This document shows positions 1-7,927 of a stretch of 64,000 nt of DNA, piece by piece. The notes under the pieces are model-generated. The model saw only the letters and a list, made by a program, of their open reading frames with translations, was not told the DNA's origin and did no database searches. Source of the DNA: Algoriphagus boritolerans DSM 17298 = JCM 18970. Its GTDB lineage: Bacteria; Bacteroidota; Bacteroidia; Cytophagales; Cyclobacteriaceae. Within the stretch, counting starts at the first letter, position 1. Each line of letters begins with the position of its first letter. The translations under genes were made by a program, and so were the position numbers. Where the stretch lies: the NCBI RefSeq assembly GCF_900108085.1, contig NZ_FNVR01000015.1, forward strand, positions 1 through 64,000. The letters run 5' to 3'.

Positions 1-290
1 TTAAAACCAAAGATGAAGCGGGAGCTTATCTTTCTTATTGGTGTGATCTAGTAGAAGAATCCAAGATTTTTCCATTCATGCAAGCCGCCAAAACTTTGAA
101 AGCGCACTGGTTCGGAATAGTGAGTTATTCAGAAACAAATCTGAATAATGGTATTTTGGAAGGAATAAACTCAAAAATTCAACTCGCTAAAAAAAGAGCC
201 AGAGGATACAGAAATATCCAAAACTTCATCAATATGATTTATTTTATAGTTGGTAACCTCAAATTCGATTACCCACGGTATTCCATTTAG
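1..290 (+). CDS. ISL3-family transposase, C-terminal part
   Basis: Partial gene running in from the left edge; the frame is open from base 3, so the methionine at 78 is internal. About 95 residues are visible. The stretch NGILEGINSKIQLAKKRARG followed by FINMIYFIVGNLKFDYP matches the conserved C-terminal end of DDE transposases of the ISL3 family, which move the element by cut and paste. The catalytic residues lie upstream of the window. The element has inserted into the 3' end of the lipoprotein gene that follows on the minus strand. Confidence 0.75.
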   Translation, partial: KTKDEAGAYLSYWCDLVEESKIFPFMQAAKTLKAHWFGIVSYSETNLNNGILEGINSKIQLAKKRARGYRNIQNFINMIYFIVGNLKFDYPRYSI

Positions 291-294
291 AACC
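1..294 (+). mobile_element. Right end of an ISL3-type insertion sequence
   Basis: The window opens inside an insertion sequence. The transposase frame is open from the first bases and stops at 290. Just after it, the sequence complementary to 281-294 begins GGTTCTAAATGG, the likely start of the terminal inverted repeat. I place the outer end near 294 because the interrupted gene on the other strand resumes there. The left end and the target-site duplication lie outside the window, so the boundary is an inference. Confidence 0.65.
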
Positions 295-446
295 TTATTT
301 TTGTCGATCATTGATTTATCTGAGAATGTCTTAGTTTCCTGAAGTCCACCCCAAGACAATGCCATGGCATCTGTTTTTCTTATCCCATATCTTTCAACTA
401 AAATCTGACTAAGAATACCGATATATTCAACTGCCATTTCTTCATG
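295..446 (-). pseudogene. 3' remnant of HExxH lipoprotein gene, copy 1, cut by the insertion sequence
   Basis: This stretch is in the same frame as the gene at 447-1715 but follows an in-frame TAA (447-449). It reads HEEMAVEYIGILSQ and later ALSWGGLQETKTF. The second paralogue at 23781-24407 has the matching pieces HHNYMAENMVNN and GLAWSGLQATDMW in the same order, so this is the former C-terminal end of the protein. After about 34 more bases the frame runs into the insertion sequence. Translation would need readthrough of the TAA, so I regard it as dead. Confidence 0.7.
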
Positions 447-1715
447 TTATTGAGATTCACTTAAAAAATTATCTAAGTTTAAATATCCTAAATATGCATG
501 GAGAAACTCATGAAAAATAGTAGCTGTAATGTATTCCTTTGAAGAATTTTCTAAAGTTGAATTTATTACAATAGAAAAAGTTCCATATGAATTATTTGAA
601 GAACCACTGAAAAAATGAATACCATCTAATGTGTTATCATCAAGATCAAATGATTCAATTTCTAATCGATAATCCTCATTCTCTTGGAAAATTCCATTTA
701 TTAGGCTTGTTATTTCATTTGCAAAATCTGCCGAAACGGCATTTTGGGCTGCGTTCTTAATACATGGATTTTCATCTGAAATTGATATCAAAATTTTTAA
801 AATAGGAAGAGGTACATCTGGAGGATCGTAAGAGCTTGTGCCAGTACTAGAACTATACCATTGAAGCCCATCTCCCCCACAAGTATAGTTGCCTCCGGAT
901 GTGGTATTGTCGATCCCATAATCCATGGGACAACTATAAGAAGTTGAACTAGTGGGAGAAAGTGCTTCCACATACCAAGTATTAGTTTCTAAAACATAAG
1001 TTATTTGATACCAATCTGTTGTTGTTGTTACTACAGAACACTTGTAGTCTTTGTTTTCAGAATTAATTGATTTACGGTTCCCATCTGCTATTTGCTCTAC
1101 TTTACGAGAATTAAGAATTTGTCCTTTTTCAATTTCAAAACCAATAAAATAGTGTTCATCATAAGTAAATATATCAACTATTCCGCTCCATTTTTGGTCG
1201 ATCATTTGATAGTTGATCTCTTTAAAATTTCTTTTAGAGTTTTCTTCGGGATAATACCTTGCTATCAGAGGATCATAACGATTAATTGTTGGGTGCTTGA
1301 CAAAAAGTATGTTTTGGATCACTCTACTCCTAATTTTCTCCTTGCTTTCCTTTTTAGACTCAGGCCAAGGAAAAAATATTTGTTCATTCTTCAAACTTAC
1401 TTCAAAAACTTCCCGTCCATCAGGAAAGTAGTAATGGTGAAACTTATCCCAATCGGGTTCCTTTTCAAAAAATGGTAGGATGAGTTCCTGAGATTCGGAC
1501 CGGAAATTAGAGCCCCTTTCTGGGAGTCTGAGCTTGGTCTTATTTTTTTCAAACCAAGACTTCACCTGTGCAATCTGTGCATTTTCGTTGACCTCGATTT
1601 TGGGTGCTTCTGGTTCTTCGACGCATGAGGTTAATAGGAGATTCATAGTGATCAAAAGGACTAGAAAACCTAAAAATCCGAATCTAGTTAGTTTTCTGTA
1701 CTTGAGGGGGGGCAA
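447..1715 (-). CDS. Lipoprotein with C-terminal HExxH metallopeptidase motif, copy 1 (3' end broken)
   Basis: Uncharacterised lipoprotein. The N-terminus has positive residues, a hydrophobic stretch and a lipobox ending TSC at about residue 31. A conserved region (about 32-140) is near-identical to the paralogue at 22822. A Ser/Thr/Gly-rich region follows, then a C-terminal domain with HEFLHA (H402, E403, H406), the zinc-binding pattern of gluzincin-type metallopeptidases. The open frame ends at TAA 447, before the family's conserved HxxMA segment, which continues in frame downstream. The start is uncertain: TTG at 1715 is in frame, but a conserved ATG at 1728-1726 is out of frame across a seven-C tract. 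Probably a surface or periplasmic protein that is no longer complete. Confidence 0.6.
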   Translation of the reverse strand: MPPLKYRKLTRFGFLGFLVLLITMNLLLTSCVEEPEAPKIEVNENAQIAQVKSWFEKNKTKLRLPERGSNFRSESQELILPFFEKEPDWDKFHHYYFPDGREVFEVSLKNEQIFFPWPESKKESKEKIRSRVIQNILFVKHPTINRYDPLIARYYPEENSKRNFKEINYQMIDQKWSGIVDIFTYDEHYFIGFEIEKGQILNSRKVEQIADGNRKSINSENKDYKCSVVTTTTDWYQITYVLETNTWYVEALSPTSSTSYSCPMDYGIDNTTSGGNYTCGGDGLQWYSSSTGTSSYDPPDVPLPILKILISISDENPCIKNAAQNAVSADFANEITSLINGIFQENEDYRLEIESFDLDDNTLDGIHFFSGSSNNSYGTFSIVINSTLENSSKEYITATIFHEFLHAYLGYLNLDNFLSESQ

Positions 1716-1782
1716 ATGTGCTTTTCATAAAAAAGGGGTTTTTGGTTGGTAAAAATTTGAATAAAAGATCAAAACGATTTCT

Positions 1783-2487
1783 TTAAAAGTCAAGAGATAC
1801 AACTATTTTTTTTATAAAAAAGCCCAAATCTTTCGACTTGGGCTTAACACCTTCAAATTTCTCGCTCCAGCTTTCAGAATTCACTTCCTCTCCAACCCAA
1901 AAAATCCCATTCCCCACAATCTCCGTAATCCCCTCCGGTACCTCCAACTGAGTCAGGTAAACCAAAGGAAGCATCAGTTTGCCGTTTTCATTGGAGATTT
2001 CTACAGGCATTCCTTCTTGACCAAGAAGTTGGATTGTACTTTCGGCAAACCACTTTTTGAATTTACCACTTTTGACCGGATAGTATTTCCAACCAGCGTC
2101 CATGATCGTCAGGTCAAACAAGTCCAGTTTTTCCTCTAAATCCATACACCTCAAATGCGAAACTCCGACTAAATGCGCTGCCGGATGCTTGGTGGCCAAA
2201 AGGTATTGCAATCCTTCGTCCAGCGGGTTTTCTGGGGCAGCTGTTAGGAATTTGACCGGATATTGTTCTTCCAGTAGCTGAAGATTTTCTTTTTGATAGG
2301 CTTCCGTAGCCAGAATCACGTCGATTTTAATCCCCCAGCTCAAAACCGTTTCCAGGCATTCCTGCCAAACCAACACCGTCGGCACCCACTCCAAGAGCGG
2401 TGAAATGATATCGAAAGCCAGTCCCTCAGTATCCAGAATAAACACGGCAGGTTCCTGCTGCTCCTTGACAAAATGATGACTTGACAT
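1783..2487 (-). CDS. Conserved protein, possibly thiamine pyrophosphokinase-like
   Basis: Protein of 234 residues that I cannot place firmly. The N-terminal half (FILDTEGLAFDIISPLLEW, then a DVILATE stretch) has the look of a Rossmann-like nucleotide-sugar or thiamine pyrophosphokinase fold, but the usual acidic GDLDS motif is absent, so catalytic activity is doubtful. Its ATG overlaps the stop of the upstream M19 dipeptidase by one base (TGATG), which indicates translational coupling. The last residues, from about GVKPKSKDLGFF on, are encoded by a terminator hairpin and T run. The original stop was probably just before it: a TAA lies in another frame at the hairpin foot. Confidence 0.55.
   Translation of the reverse strand: MSSHHFVKEQQEPAVFILDTEGLAFDIISPLLEWVPTVLVWQECLETVLSWGIKIDVILATEAYQKENLQLLEEQYPVKFLTAAPENPLDEGLQYLLATKHPAAHLVGVSHLRCMDLEEKLDLFDLTIMDAGWKYYPVKSGKFKKWFAESTIQLLGQEGMPVEISNENGKLMLPLVYLTQLEVPEGITEIVGNGIFWVGEEVNSESWSEKFEGVKPKSKDLGFFIKKIVVSLDF
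1816..1846 (-). terminator. Intrinsic terminator inside the 3' end of the next gene
   Basis: On the minus strand GCCCAAGTC, a short GAAA-type loop and GATTTGGGC are followed by a T run. It is nearly identical to the terminator at 22692-22719, including the spacer. It lies within the last 20 or so codons of the gene at 1783-2487, which is unusual for a terminator. Confidence 0.7.
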
Positions 2488-3473
2488 CAGCTCCAGAGTT
2501 TTTGGTAGAAGTTGAAGACGTTTACCGAAGCCAGTTTCCTTAGTTGCGATTCACTCAGGTTTTGGCTTAGCGATTCTAAGATCGAGGGATATTTTCCTGC
2601 ATTTTCGGCCAAAGGGAAATAAAACGGCAGTCTGCTTTGGTCGGGAAAATTCTTGGTGTAGAAAAAATCAGCGCCAAAGCAGATGGCATCCTCGCTCAGT
2701 TTAATTCCATGCAAAATATGCTCAAAAAGGCGCTCGGGAACATCCCGATCCAAGAACTCCCGCAGGAAATTCACACCGATAATTCCGCCCCGATTGATGA
2801 TTTCCTGGGCAAATTCATCCGTCAGGTTACGTTTGTGATCCCAAAGTGCCCGAAAGTTTGAGTGGCTGGCAATCACCGGAATCGGAAGATGGTGTCGGTC
2901 GATATGATTCAGAATTCCTTCTGCCAATAAATCGGAGGTATGCGAAAGGTCAATCGGAATCTTCTTCCCAGCCATGTAGTCGAGCAGTCGCTTGCCATCC
3001 TCCTTCAGCCCAACTCCCTCGACGTAATTTCCTCCGCCAAAGCGGTTTTCGGTATGATGAGTCAAACCGATATAGGCAAGTTGACCGACTGTCACGAGCA
3101 TGCTGTCAAACTGCTTATAGATTTCCGGCCAAGTGGCTTTTTCGGTTCCTAATCCTGCCGCATTTTCAACCGAGGCAATGATGCCGATTCGACCATCGGA
3201 AGTTTCCTTTTTCAGAAAATCTGAATCAAACTTTGTTACTGTTTTTTCTTCTTTGCGCAGCAAATCATGGAAAATCTTGGCTTGTTTTCCAGCCATTCTC
3301 ATGCTGGAGGCATCTACATTGGTGTAGATCGCCATTACCTGCATTCGGACCCCACCTTCCTTCAGCCATGGAAATGCGCAGGCAATTTGGTCTTTGGCAA
3401 ATGCATCCGCATGGGGAATTGCTGCCAAAAAGGAGAGTAGGTCACAGTGTAGATCGGCGATGGGGTAATTCAT
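2487..3473 (-). CDS. Membrane dipeptidase, peptidase family M19
   Basis: Protein of 328 residues of the zinc-dependent M19 (renal dipeptidase) family, which cleaves dipeptides including ones with D-residues. The N-terminal DLHCDLL supplies the first metal ligands, DLSHTSD and IASHSNFRAL carry the later histidines, and FGADFFY near the C-terminus fits the substrate-side aspartate. It has no clear signal peptide, so a cytoplasmic site is likely. It is the first gene of a two-gene operon with the gene at 1783. A second, distinct M19 gene lies at 37257. Confidence 0.85.
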   Translation of the reverse strand: MNYPIADLHCDLLSFLAAIPHADAFAKDQIACAFPWLKEGGVRMQVMAIYTNVDASSMRMAGKQAKIFHDLLRKEEKTVTKFDSDFLKKETSDGRIGIIASVENAAGLGTEKATWPEIYKQFDSMLVTVGQLAYIGLTHHTENRFGGGNYVEGVGLKEDGKRLLDYMAGKKIPIDLSHTSDLLAEGILNHIDRHHLPIPVIASHSNFRALWDHKRNLTDEFAQEIINRGGIIGVNFLREFLDRDVPERLFEHILHGIKLSEDAICFGADFFYTKNFPDQSRLPFYFPLAENAGKYPSILESLSQNLSESQLRKLASVNVFNFYQKLWS

Positions 3474-3609
3474 GATTTGAAGTGGTTTTGGGCAAAATAC
3501 GGCAAATTGGATTTAAGATTTACGATTTTTGATTTACGACCTGCTTGAAATAGGATATAGAACAAAAGTCTTTGCTTTTTTTCCAACTTATATTATTACT
3601 CTAGCTTGG

Positions 3610-3733
3610 CCTCGACTTCGCTCGGCCTCCGAACTTATGATTTTATCAGAAAGAGGGAGAGGAAATGCGGCACAGCCGCATTTCCTCTCCCTCTTTCACA
3701 ATTAAAATCTCCGGTCACCGAGCGAAGTCGAGG
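3610..3733. repeat. Nested inverted repeats, REP-like intergenic element
   Basis: An outer 16-bp inverted repeat (CCTCGACTTCGCTCGG at 3610-3625; its complement at 3718-3733) encloses an inner hairpin with perfect 23-bp arms (3649-3671 and 3675-3697) and an ACA loop. Outer words of this GAGCGAAGTCGAGG type are frequent in intergenic regions of Bacteroidota, from memory. The 410-bp gap holds no gene that I can see. It separates convergent-free, divergent neighbours, so it is not simply a terminator. Confidence 0.8.
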
Positions 3734-3824
3734 TGGAATATGAAATTGTGAATCTGAATTCATTGTAAATAATCCTAATTTCTAGTTCTGGAAATTAATA
3801 CCCTATCCCAAAAACAATCTAACC

Positions 3825-3853
3825 TTTGTTTTTATTACCAATACCTATATTTG
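3825..3853 (+). promoter_or_regulatory. Bacteroidota-type promoter of the kynurenine operon
   Basis: TTTG at 3825-3828 and TATATTTG at 3846-3853 are separated by 17 bases and match the -33 TTTG / -7 TAnnTTTG consensus of the Bacteroidota primary sigma factor. The gene start follows 30 bases downstream, giving a short leader. Confidence 0.65.
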
Positions 3854-3883
3854 GAATAATCTTTACTCAAACCAACCCCAAAC

Positions 3884-4396
3884 ATGTCCGTTGCAAAGCC
3901 TTTTAACTTCAAAAAGTGGATCGATGAAAACCGCCATTTGCTCAAGCCGCCGGTGGGAAACCAGCAGGTGTACAAAGGAAACGACGACTTTATAGTGATG
4001 GTCGTTGGTGGTCCTAACAGCCGGAAGGATTACCACTACGATGAAGGCGAGGAGTTTTTCTACCAGTTAGAAGGTGACATCGTGCTCAAGATTATCGAAG
4101 ACGGAAAGCCTGTCGACATCGAAATTAAGGAAGGGGAAATCTTCCTTCTTCCGGCAAAAGTGCCTCATTCTCCCAGACGGCCAGCTAATACCATCGGCCT
4201 GGTGATGGAACGCTACCGCAGACCGGGAGAAAAAGACGGCTTCCTTTGGCACTGTGAAAACTGCGGGGAAAAACTTCACGAAGAATATGTGGAGCTTACC
4301 GACATTGTCACCCAACTTCCTCCGATTATGGAGCGGTTTTGGTCTAGCGAAGAACTAAGAACATGTAAAAGCTGTGGGACAAAAATGGAGAAGTAG
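3884..4396 (+). CDS. nbaC: 3-hydroxyanthranilate 3,4-dioxygenase
   Basis: Cupin enzyme of 170 residues that opens the ring of 3-hydroxyanthranilate; the product cyclises to quinolinate, the precursor for de novo NAD. The iron ligands are H51, E57 (in HYDEGEEFFY) and H95 (in PHSPRRP), with R47 and R99 for substrate binding, numbering as in the bacterial enzyme. Two CxxC pairs at the C-terminus (CENC and CKSC) form the extra rubredoxin-like iron site of bacterial forms. First gene of an operon with kynureninase and kynurenine monooxygenase, in the reverse of pathway order. Confidence 0.93.
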   Translation: MSVAKPFNFKKWIDENRHLLKPPVGNQQVYKGNDDFIVMVVGGPNSRKDYHYDEGEEFFYQLEGDIVLKIIEDGKPVDIEIKEGEIFLLPAKVPHSPRRPANTIGLVMERYRRPGEKDGFLWHCENCGEKLHEEYVELTDIVTQLPPIMERFWSSEELRTCKSCGTKMEK

Positions 4397-4500
4397 AGTT
4401 GGAAAGTGGTAAAGTGGAAAGGTTGTAAAGTTTACTCTTGGAGTCCTCCAACTTTTCACTTTGCAACCTTCCAATCCTGCAACAAAATCAAAACTCTAAA

Positions 4501-5787
4501 ATGAACCAAAGTCTTTTCCAATTCTCCGAATCTTTTGCCCGTGAAATGGACGCAAAAGACTCACTAGCCCACTTCCGTTCTCGATTTTATTTCCCAAAAG
4601 TAAACGGAAAGAAAGCGATCTATTTTTGCGGGAATTCCCTTGGTCTTCAGCCCAAATCAGTAAAAGATTACCTGGAAAAAGAACTCAACAACTGGGCGGA
4701 TCGGGCTGTGGATGGGCATTTTCATGGAGAAGATGCCTGGTATCATGTGCGGAAAAAGTCCAAACCTGCATTGGCACACATTGTCGGAGCGCAGGAGCAT
4801 GAAGTCGTGGCGATGAATAACCTATCCGTGAATCTTCACCTGTTGATGGTTTCCTTCTATCGTCCGACTAAAGAGCGATACAAGATTATCGTAGAGGCAG
4901 GGGCTTTTCCTTCGGATCAATATATGCTGGAGACTCAAATCAAGTTTCACGGATTGGATCCCAAGGAGGTCTTGGTAGAACTTTCGCCGAGGACAGGTGA
5001 ATTTACCCTAAGAACGGAGGACATCGTCGCTGAAATCGAAAAGCATGGCGATTCCCTGGCATTGGTCAATATGGCCGGCTTGCAATATTACAGCGGACAG
5101 CTTTTTGACATAAAAGCAATTGTGGCTGCTGCGCATTCCGTGGGAGCTTTGGCAGGCTTTGACTTGGCTCATGCGGCAGGAAACGCTGTGTTGAAACTTC
5201 ACGAGTGGAATGTGGACTTTGCCACTTGGTGCAGCTATAAGTACTTGAATTCCGGGCCTGGAAATGTCTCGGGGATCTTTGTTCACGAGCGCTTTGCGGA
5301 GCGGCCTGATTTACCACGTTTTGCAGGGTGGTGGGGTCACGACGAGGGCGAGCGATTTAAAATGGAAAAGGGCTTTGTGCCGATGTACGGCGCAGATGGT
5401 TGGCAATTGGCCAATTCCAACGTATTGGCTTTGGCGGTACATCAGGCTTCTTTGGATATTTTTGCGGAAGCAGGAATGGAAAATCTTCGGGCAAAAAGCG
5501 AAAAACTTACCGGCTACCTCGAGTTTCTGATCCATGAAATCAGCGGTGAATCAGGTGTTTTGGAAATAATTACCCCAAAAAGCCCAGCCGAAAGAGGTTG
5601 TCAGTTATCTTTGTTCATTCATTGCGGCGGCAAAGAAGTCTTCGATGAATGGTATAATCAGGGAGTGGTAGGTGACTGGAGAAATCCAAACGTAATTCGT
5701 CTTGCACCTACTCCGCTCTATAACAGTTTCTTGGATGTGTTTCGCTTTGCAAAGATTTTGGAACAATCCCTGAAAAAATTCGCTTAA
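4501..5787 (+). CDS. kynU: Kynureninase
   Basis: PLP enzyme of 428 residues that cleaves 3-hydroxykynurenine (or kynurenine) to 3-hydroxyanthranilate (or anthranilate) and alanine. The PLP lysine lies in WCSYKYLNSGPGN, and GFDLAHAAGN holds the cofactor aspartate. I start at ATG 4501 (MNQSLFQF): an upstream TTG at 4438 is in frame, but the extra 21 residues come from a low-complexity intergenic repeat. The 104-bp gap before it carries a loose inverted repeat of GTTGGAAAG-type words. The third gene, kmo, follows after 23 bases. Confidence 0.95.
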   Translation: MNQSLFQFSESFAREMDAKDSLAHFRSRFYFPKVNGKKAIYFCGNSLGLQPKSVKDYLEKELNNWADRAVDGHFHGEDAWYHVRKKSKPALAHIVGAQEHEVVAMNNLSVNLHLLMVSFYRPTKERYKIIVEAGAFPSDQYMLETQIKFHGLDPKEVLVELSPRTGEFTLRTEDIVAEIEKHGDSLALVNMAGLQYYSGQLFDIKAIVAAAHSVGALAGFDLAHAAGNAVLKLHEWNVDFATWCSYKYLNSGPGNVSGIFVHERFAERPDLPRFAGWWGHDEGERFKMEKGFVPMYGADGWQLANSNVLALAVHQASLDIFAEAGMENLRAKSEKLTGYLEFLIHEISGESGVLEIITPKSPAERGCQLSLFIHCGGKEVFDEWYNQGVVGDWRNPNVIRLAPTPLYNSFLDVFRFAKILEQSLKKFA

Positions 5788-5810
5788 AGAAGCGTGGGTA
5801 AACATATCCG

Positions 5811-7163
5811 ATGAAGAAAAACGAAATTACCATCTTGGGTGCCGGCTTGATCGGCAGTCTAATGGCCATCTACTTCAGACGTCAAGGACTCGAAGTATCG
5901 ATGTACGACAAGCGTCCTGATAAGCGTAAAAATCCCTATTCCGAAGCTGGCAGATCGATCAATATGGCCCTAAGTCATAGAGGTTGGAAAAGTCTGGAGC
6001 AAGTTGGATTGAAAGATAAGGTCATGCCCTTTGCGATTCCGATGTACGGAAGAAGAATCCATGACGAGCATGGAGGTACAACTTTCGTCCCTTACGGCAA
6101 AGCAGATCAGGCAATCTATTCCATTTCCAGAGGAAATTTTAATCAATTGCTGGTTGAGGAAGCTGAACGTCTGGGAGCGGAAATCCACTTTGAGCACAAA
6201 TGCGTTGATGTGAATTTCAGAAGCAATGAGGTAATCCTTGATACCCCTGAGGGAGAAAAGACGCTGACTCCCAATGTCGTGATCGGAGCAGATGGTGCCT
6301 ATTCTGCCTTGAGATTGTCCATGCAAAAGCAGATCCGCTTCAACTATCGCCAAGAATACATTTCCCATGGCTACAAGGAACTGACCATTCCTGCTACAGC
6401 TTCAGGCGAATTTGCCATGGATCCCAATGCCCTGCACATTTGGCCACGCGGGAAATTCATGCTAATTGCTCTTCCAAATCCTGACAAATCCTTCACCTGT
6501 ACACTTTTTCTTCCTTTTGAAGGGACGAAGGTTTGTTTTGAGAAAATTCAGGATGAAAAAGATCTGGAATCAGTATTCAGAGCTTATTTTGATGATGCCT
6601 ATCAAGTGATGCCGGATTTGAAAACTGAGTTTTTCAAAAACCCGACAGCAGCCTTGGTAAATATTGAATGCTATCCTTGGGTTCAGGGAAATGCACTTCT
6701 TTTAGGTGATGCCTCGCACGCGATGGTTCCCTTCTATGGACAGGGGATGAATTGCGGTTTTGAGGATTGCTCCATTTTGAATGGGCTGATTGAAAAACTC
6801 GGTACGAATTCTTGGGACTTGGTATTTGAAAAATTCCAGAAAAAAAGGAAGCCGGATACTGATGCGATCTGTCAGCTTGCGATGGAAAACTTCATCGAAA
6901 TGCGTGATTCCGTCTCCAGTCCCAAGTTTTTGCTCCGCAAAAAAATCGAAGCCAAGCTGCATGAACTCTATCCAAAGGAATGGATTCCACTATATACGAT
7001 GGTGACCTTTACTGATATGAGTTATGCCGAAGCCTATGCGCAAGGCAAACTTCAAGAGGCCATTATGAATAAAGTAATGGCTAGTCCCCTGATCACAGAA
7101 AATTGGGATAAACTGGACTACGAGGATATCATCAATCAGATGGAAACAGCAAAAGCGGTGTAA
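5811..7163 (+). CDS. kmo: Kynurenine 3-monooxygenase
   Basis: FAD-dependent aromatic hydroxylase of 450 residues converting kynurenine to 3-hydroxykynurenine with NADPH and oxygen. The N-terminal ILGAGLIGS is the FAD-binding GxGxxG; GRSINMALSHRG and GDASHAMVPFYGQGMNCGFED (second FAD motif) are typical of KMO. The C-terminal third is long and partly hydrophobic, as in the family. Last gene of the operon; with the two upstream enzymes it makes the full route from kynurenine to quinolinate. Tryptophan dioxygenase and formamidase are not in the window. Confidence 0.95.
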   Translation: MKKNEITILGAGLIGSLMAIYFRRQGLEVSMYDKRPDKRKNPYSEAGRSINMALSHRGWKSLEQVGLKDKVMPFAIPMYGRRIHDEHGGTTFVPYGKADQAIYSISRGNFNQLLVEEAERLGAEIHFEHKCVDVNFRSNEVILDTPEGEKTLTPNVVIGADGAYSALRLSMQKQIRFNYRQEYISHGYKELTIPATASGEFAMDPNALHIWPRGKFMLIALPNPDKSFTCTLFLPFEGTKVCFEKIQDEKDLESVFRAYFDDAYQVMPDLKTEFFKNPTAALVNIECYPWVQGNALLLGDASHAMVPFYGQGMNCGFEDCSILNGLIEKLGTNSWDLVFEKFQKKRKPDTDAICQLAMENFIEMRDSVSSPKFLLRKKIEAKLHELYPKEWIPLYTMVTFTDMSYAEAYAQGKLQEAIMNKVMASPLITENWDKLDYEDIINQMETAKAV

Positions 7164-7177
7164 TAGCCGCTTTTTTT
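7151..7177 (+). terminator. Terminator of the kynurenine operon
   Basis: AAAAGCGG (7151-7158) pairs with CCGCTTTT (7167-7174) across an eight-base loop, followed by T's. The stem includes the last codons and the stop codon of kmo. Confidence 0.75.
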
Positions 7178-7334
7178 GTTTTTCCCGCAGATTAGCACAG
7201 AAAAAGACACAGATTTTCTGGAATTACAAAAAGAACTGATTTCCAGAAATGATTTTTTTCAACCAAAATGTTTTAGCAGCAAGAGAAATCAGGTTTGGGA
7301 GAAATCCGTTAAATTGAAATTGAATGTAGAAACC

Positions 7335-7568
7335 ATGGATATCCAGACTAAAAAAAATCTGATAACGGCAATTCTTCAAACCTCGGATGATGAAATTCTG
7401 AATGAGATCAAGAAATTGTTGAAAATTGAAGACACGTACGATTTCTGGGATGAGTTAACTGAAGAAGATCAGTTAGCAATAAATGAAGGAATAAGACAAC
7501 TGGATCAAGGAAAGAGCATTTCGCATGAAGAAGTGAAAGAGCTAATGAAAAGCAAATTCAATTTTTAG
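7335..7568 (+). CDS. Type II antitoxin, RelB/addiction-module-like
   Basis: Small acidic protein of 77 residues. I start at ATG 7335 (MDIQTKKNLITAIL); the longer in-frame reading from 7176 begins in a dispersed intergenic word (CCCGCAGATTAGCAC) and is unlikely. The end, INEGIRQLDQGKSISHEEV, is the pattern found in small antitoxins whose C-terminus wraps the toxin. The toxin gene starts two bases after its stop. The pair forms a plasmid- or chromosome-borne stability module; the exact antitoxin family is not certain. Confidence 0.75.
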   Translation: MDIQTKKNLITAILQTSDDEILNEIKKLLKIEDTYDFWDELTEEDQLAINEGIRQLDQGKSISHEEVKELMKSKFNF

Positions 7569-7570
7569 CC

Positions 7571-7867
7571 TTGCCTTTAAAAATAAAATATTCGCTTAGT
7601 GCACTAGATGAGCAAATCCAACTCTTGGAGTATATCATTAAGAATTTTGGTGTTAACAAAGGCAATGAGATCTACCAGAGAATTGAAAATACGCTAGAAT
7701 TGATAGCTGAAAATCCCGAAATGTTTCCTACTTCTCTCAAAAAGCCAGAATTGAGGAAATGTGTTTTCAGCAGGCAAACAAGTATTTATTACAGGATTAA
7801 GGAGGATTATATTGAAATTGTGAGTTTTAGACCCAATGGAATTGACCCCAAGAAGTTTAAGCTTTAG
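7571..7867 (+). CDS. Type II toxin, RelE/ParE superfamily
   Basis: Basic protein of 98 residues with the ParE/RelE fold pattern: an N-terminal strand (KIKYSLSALDEQIQLLEYI), two helices, and the C-terminal strands ending IYYRIKEDYIEIVSFRPNG. This family inhibits gyrase or cleaves mRNA at the ribosome. The start is a TTG two bases after the antitoxin stop, which suggests coupled translation at a lower rate. No other start fits the family's N-terminus. Confidence 0.8.
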   Translation: MPLKIKYSLSALDEQIQLLEYIIKNFGVNKGNEIYQRIENTLELIAENPEMFPTSLKKPELRKCVFSRQTSIYYRIKEDYIEIVSFRPNGIDPKKFKL

Positions 7868-7927
7868 CCAAAATCTCAAGAAAAATTCTTTTGAGAAAAT
7901 AGTAAAAATTTCTTCAGGCTCAATTAT

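Noticed and set aside
7176..7334. N-terminal extension of the antitoxin
   Set aside because: It begins in an intergenic repeat word and a kmo terminator T run; ATG 7335 gives a normal antitoxin length.
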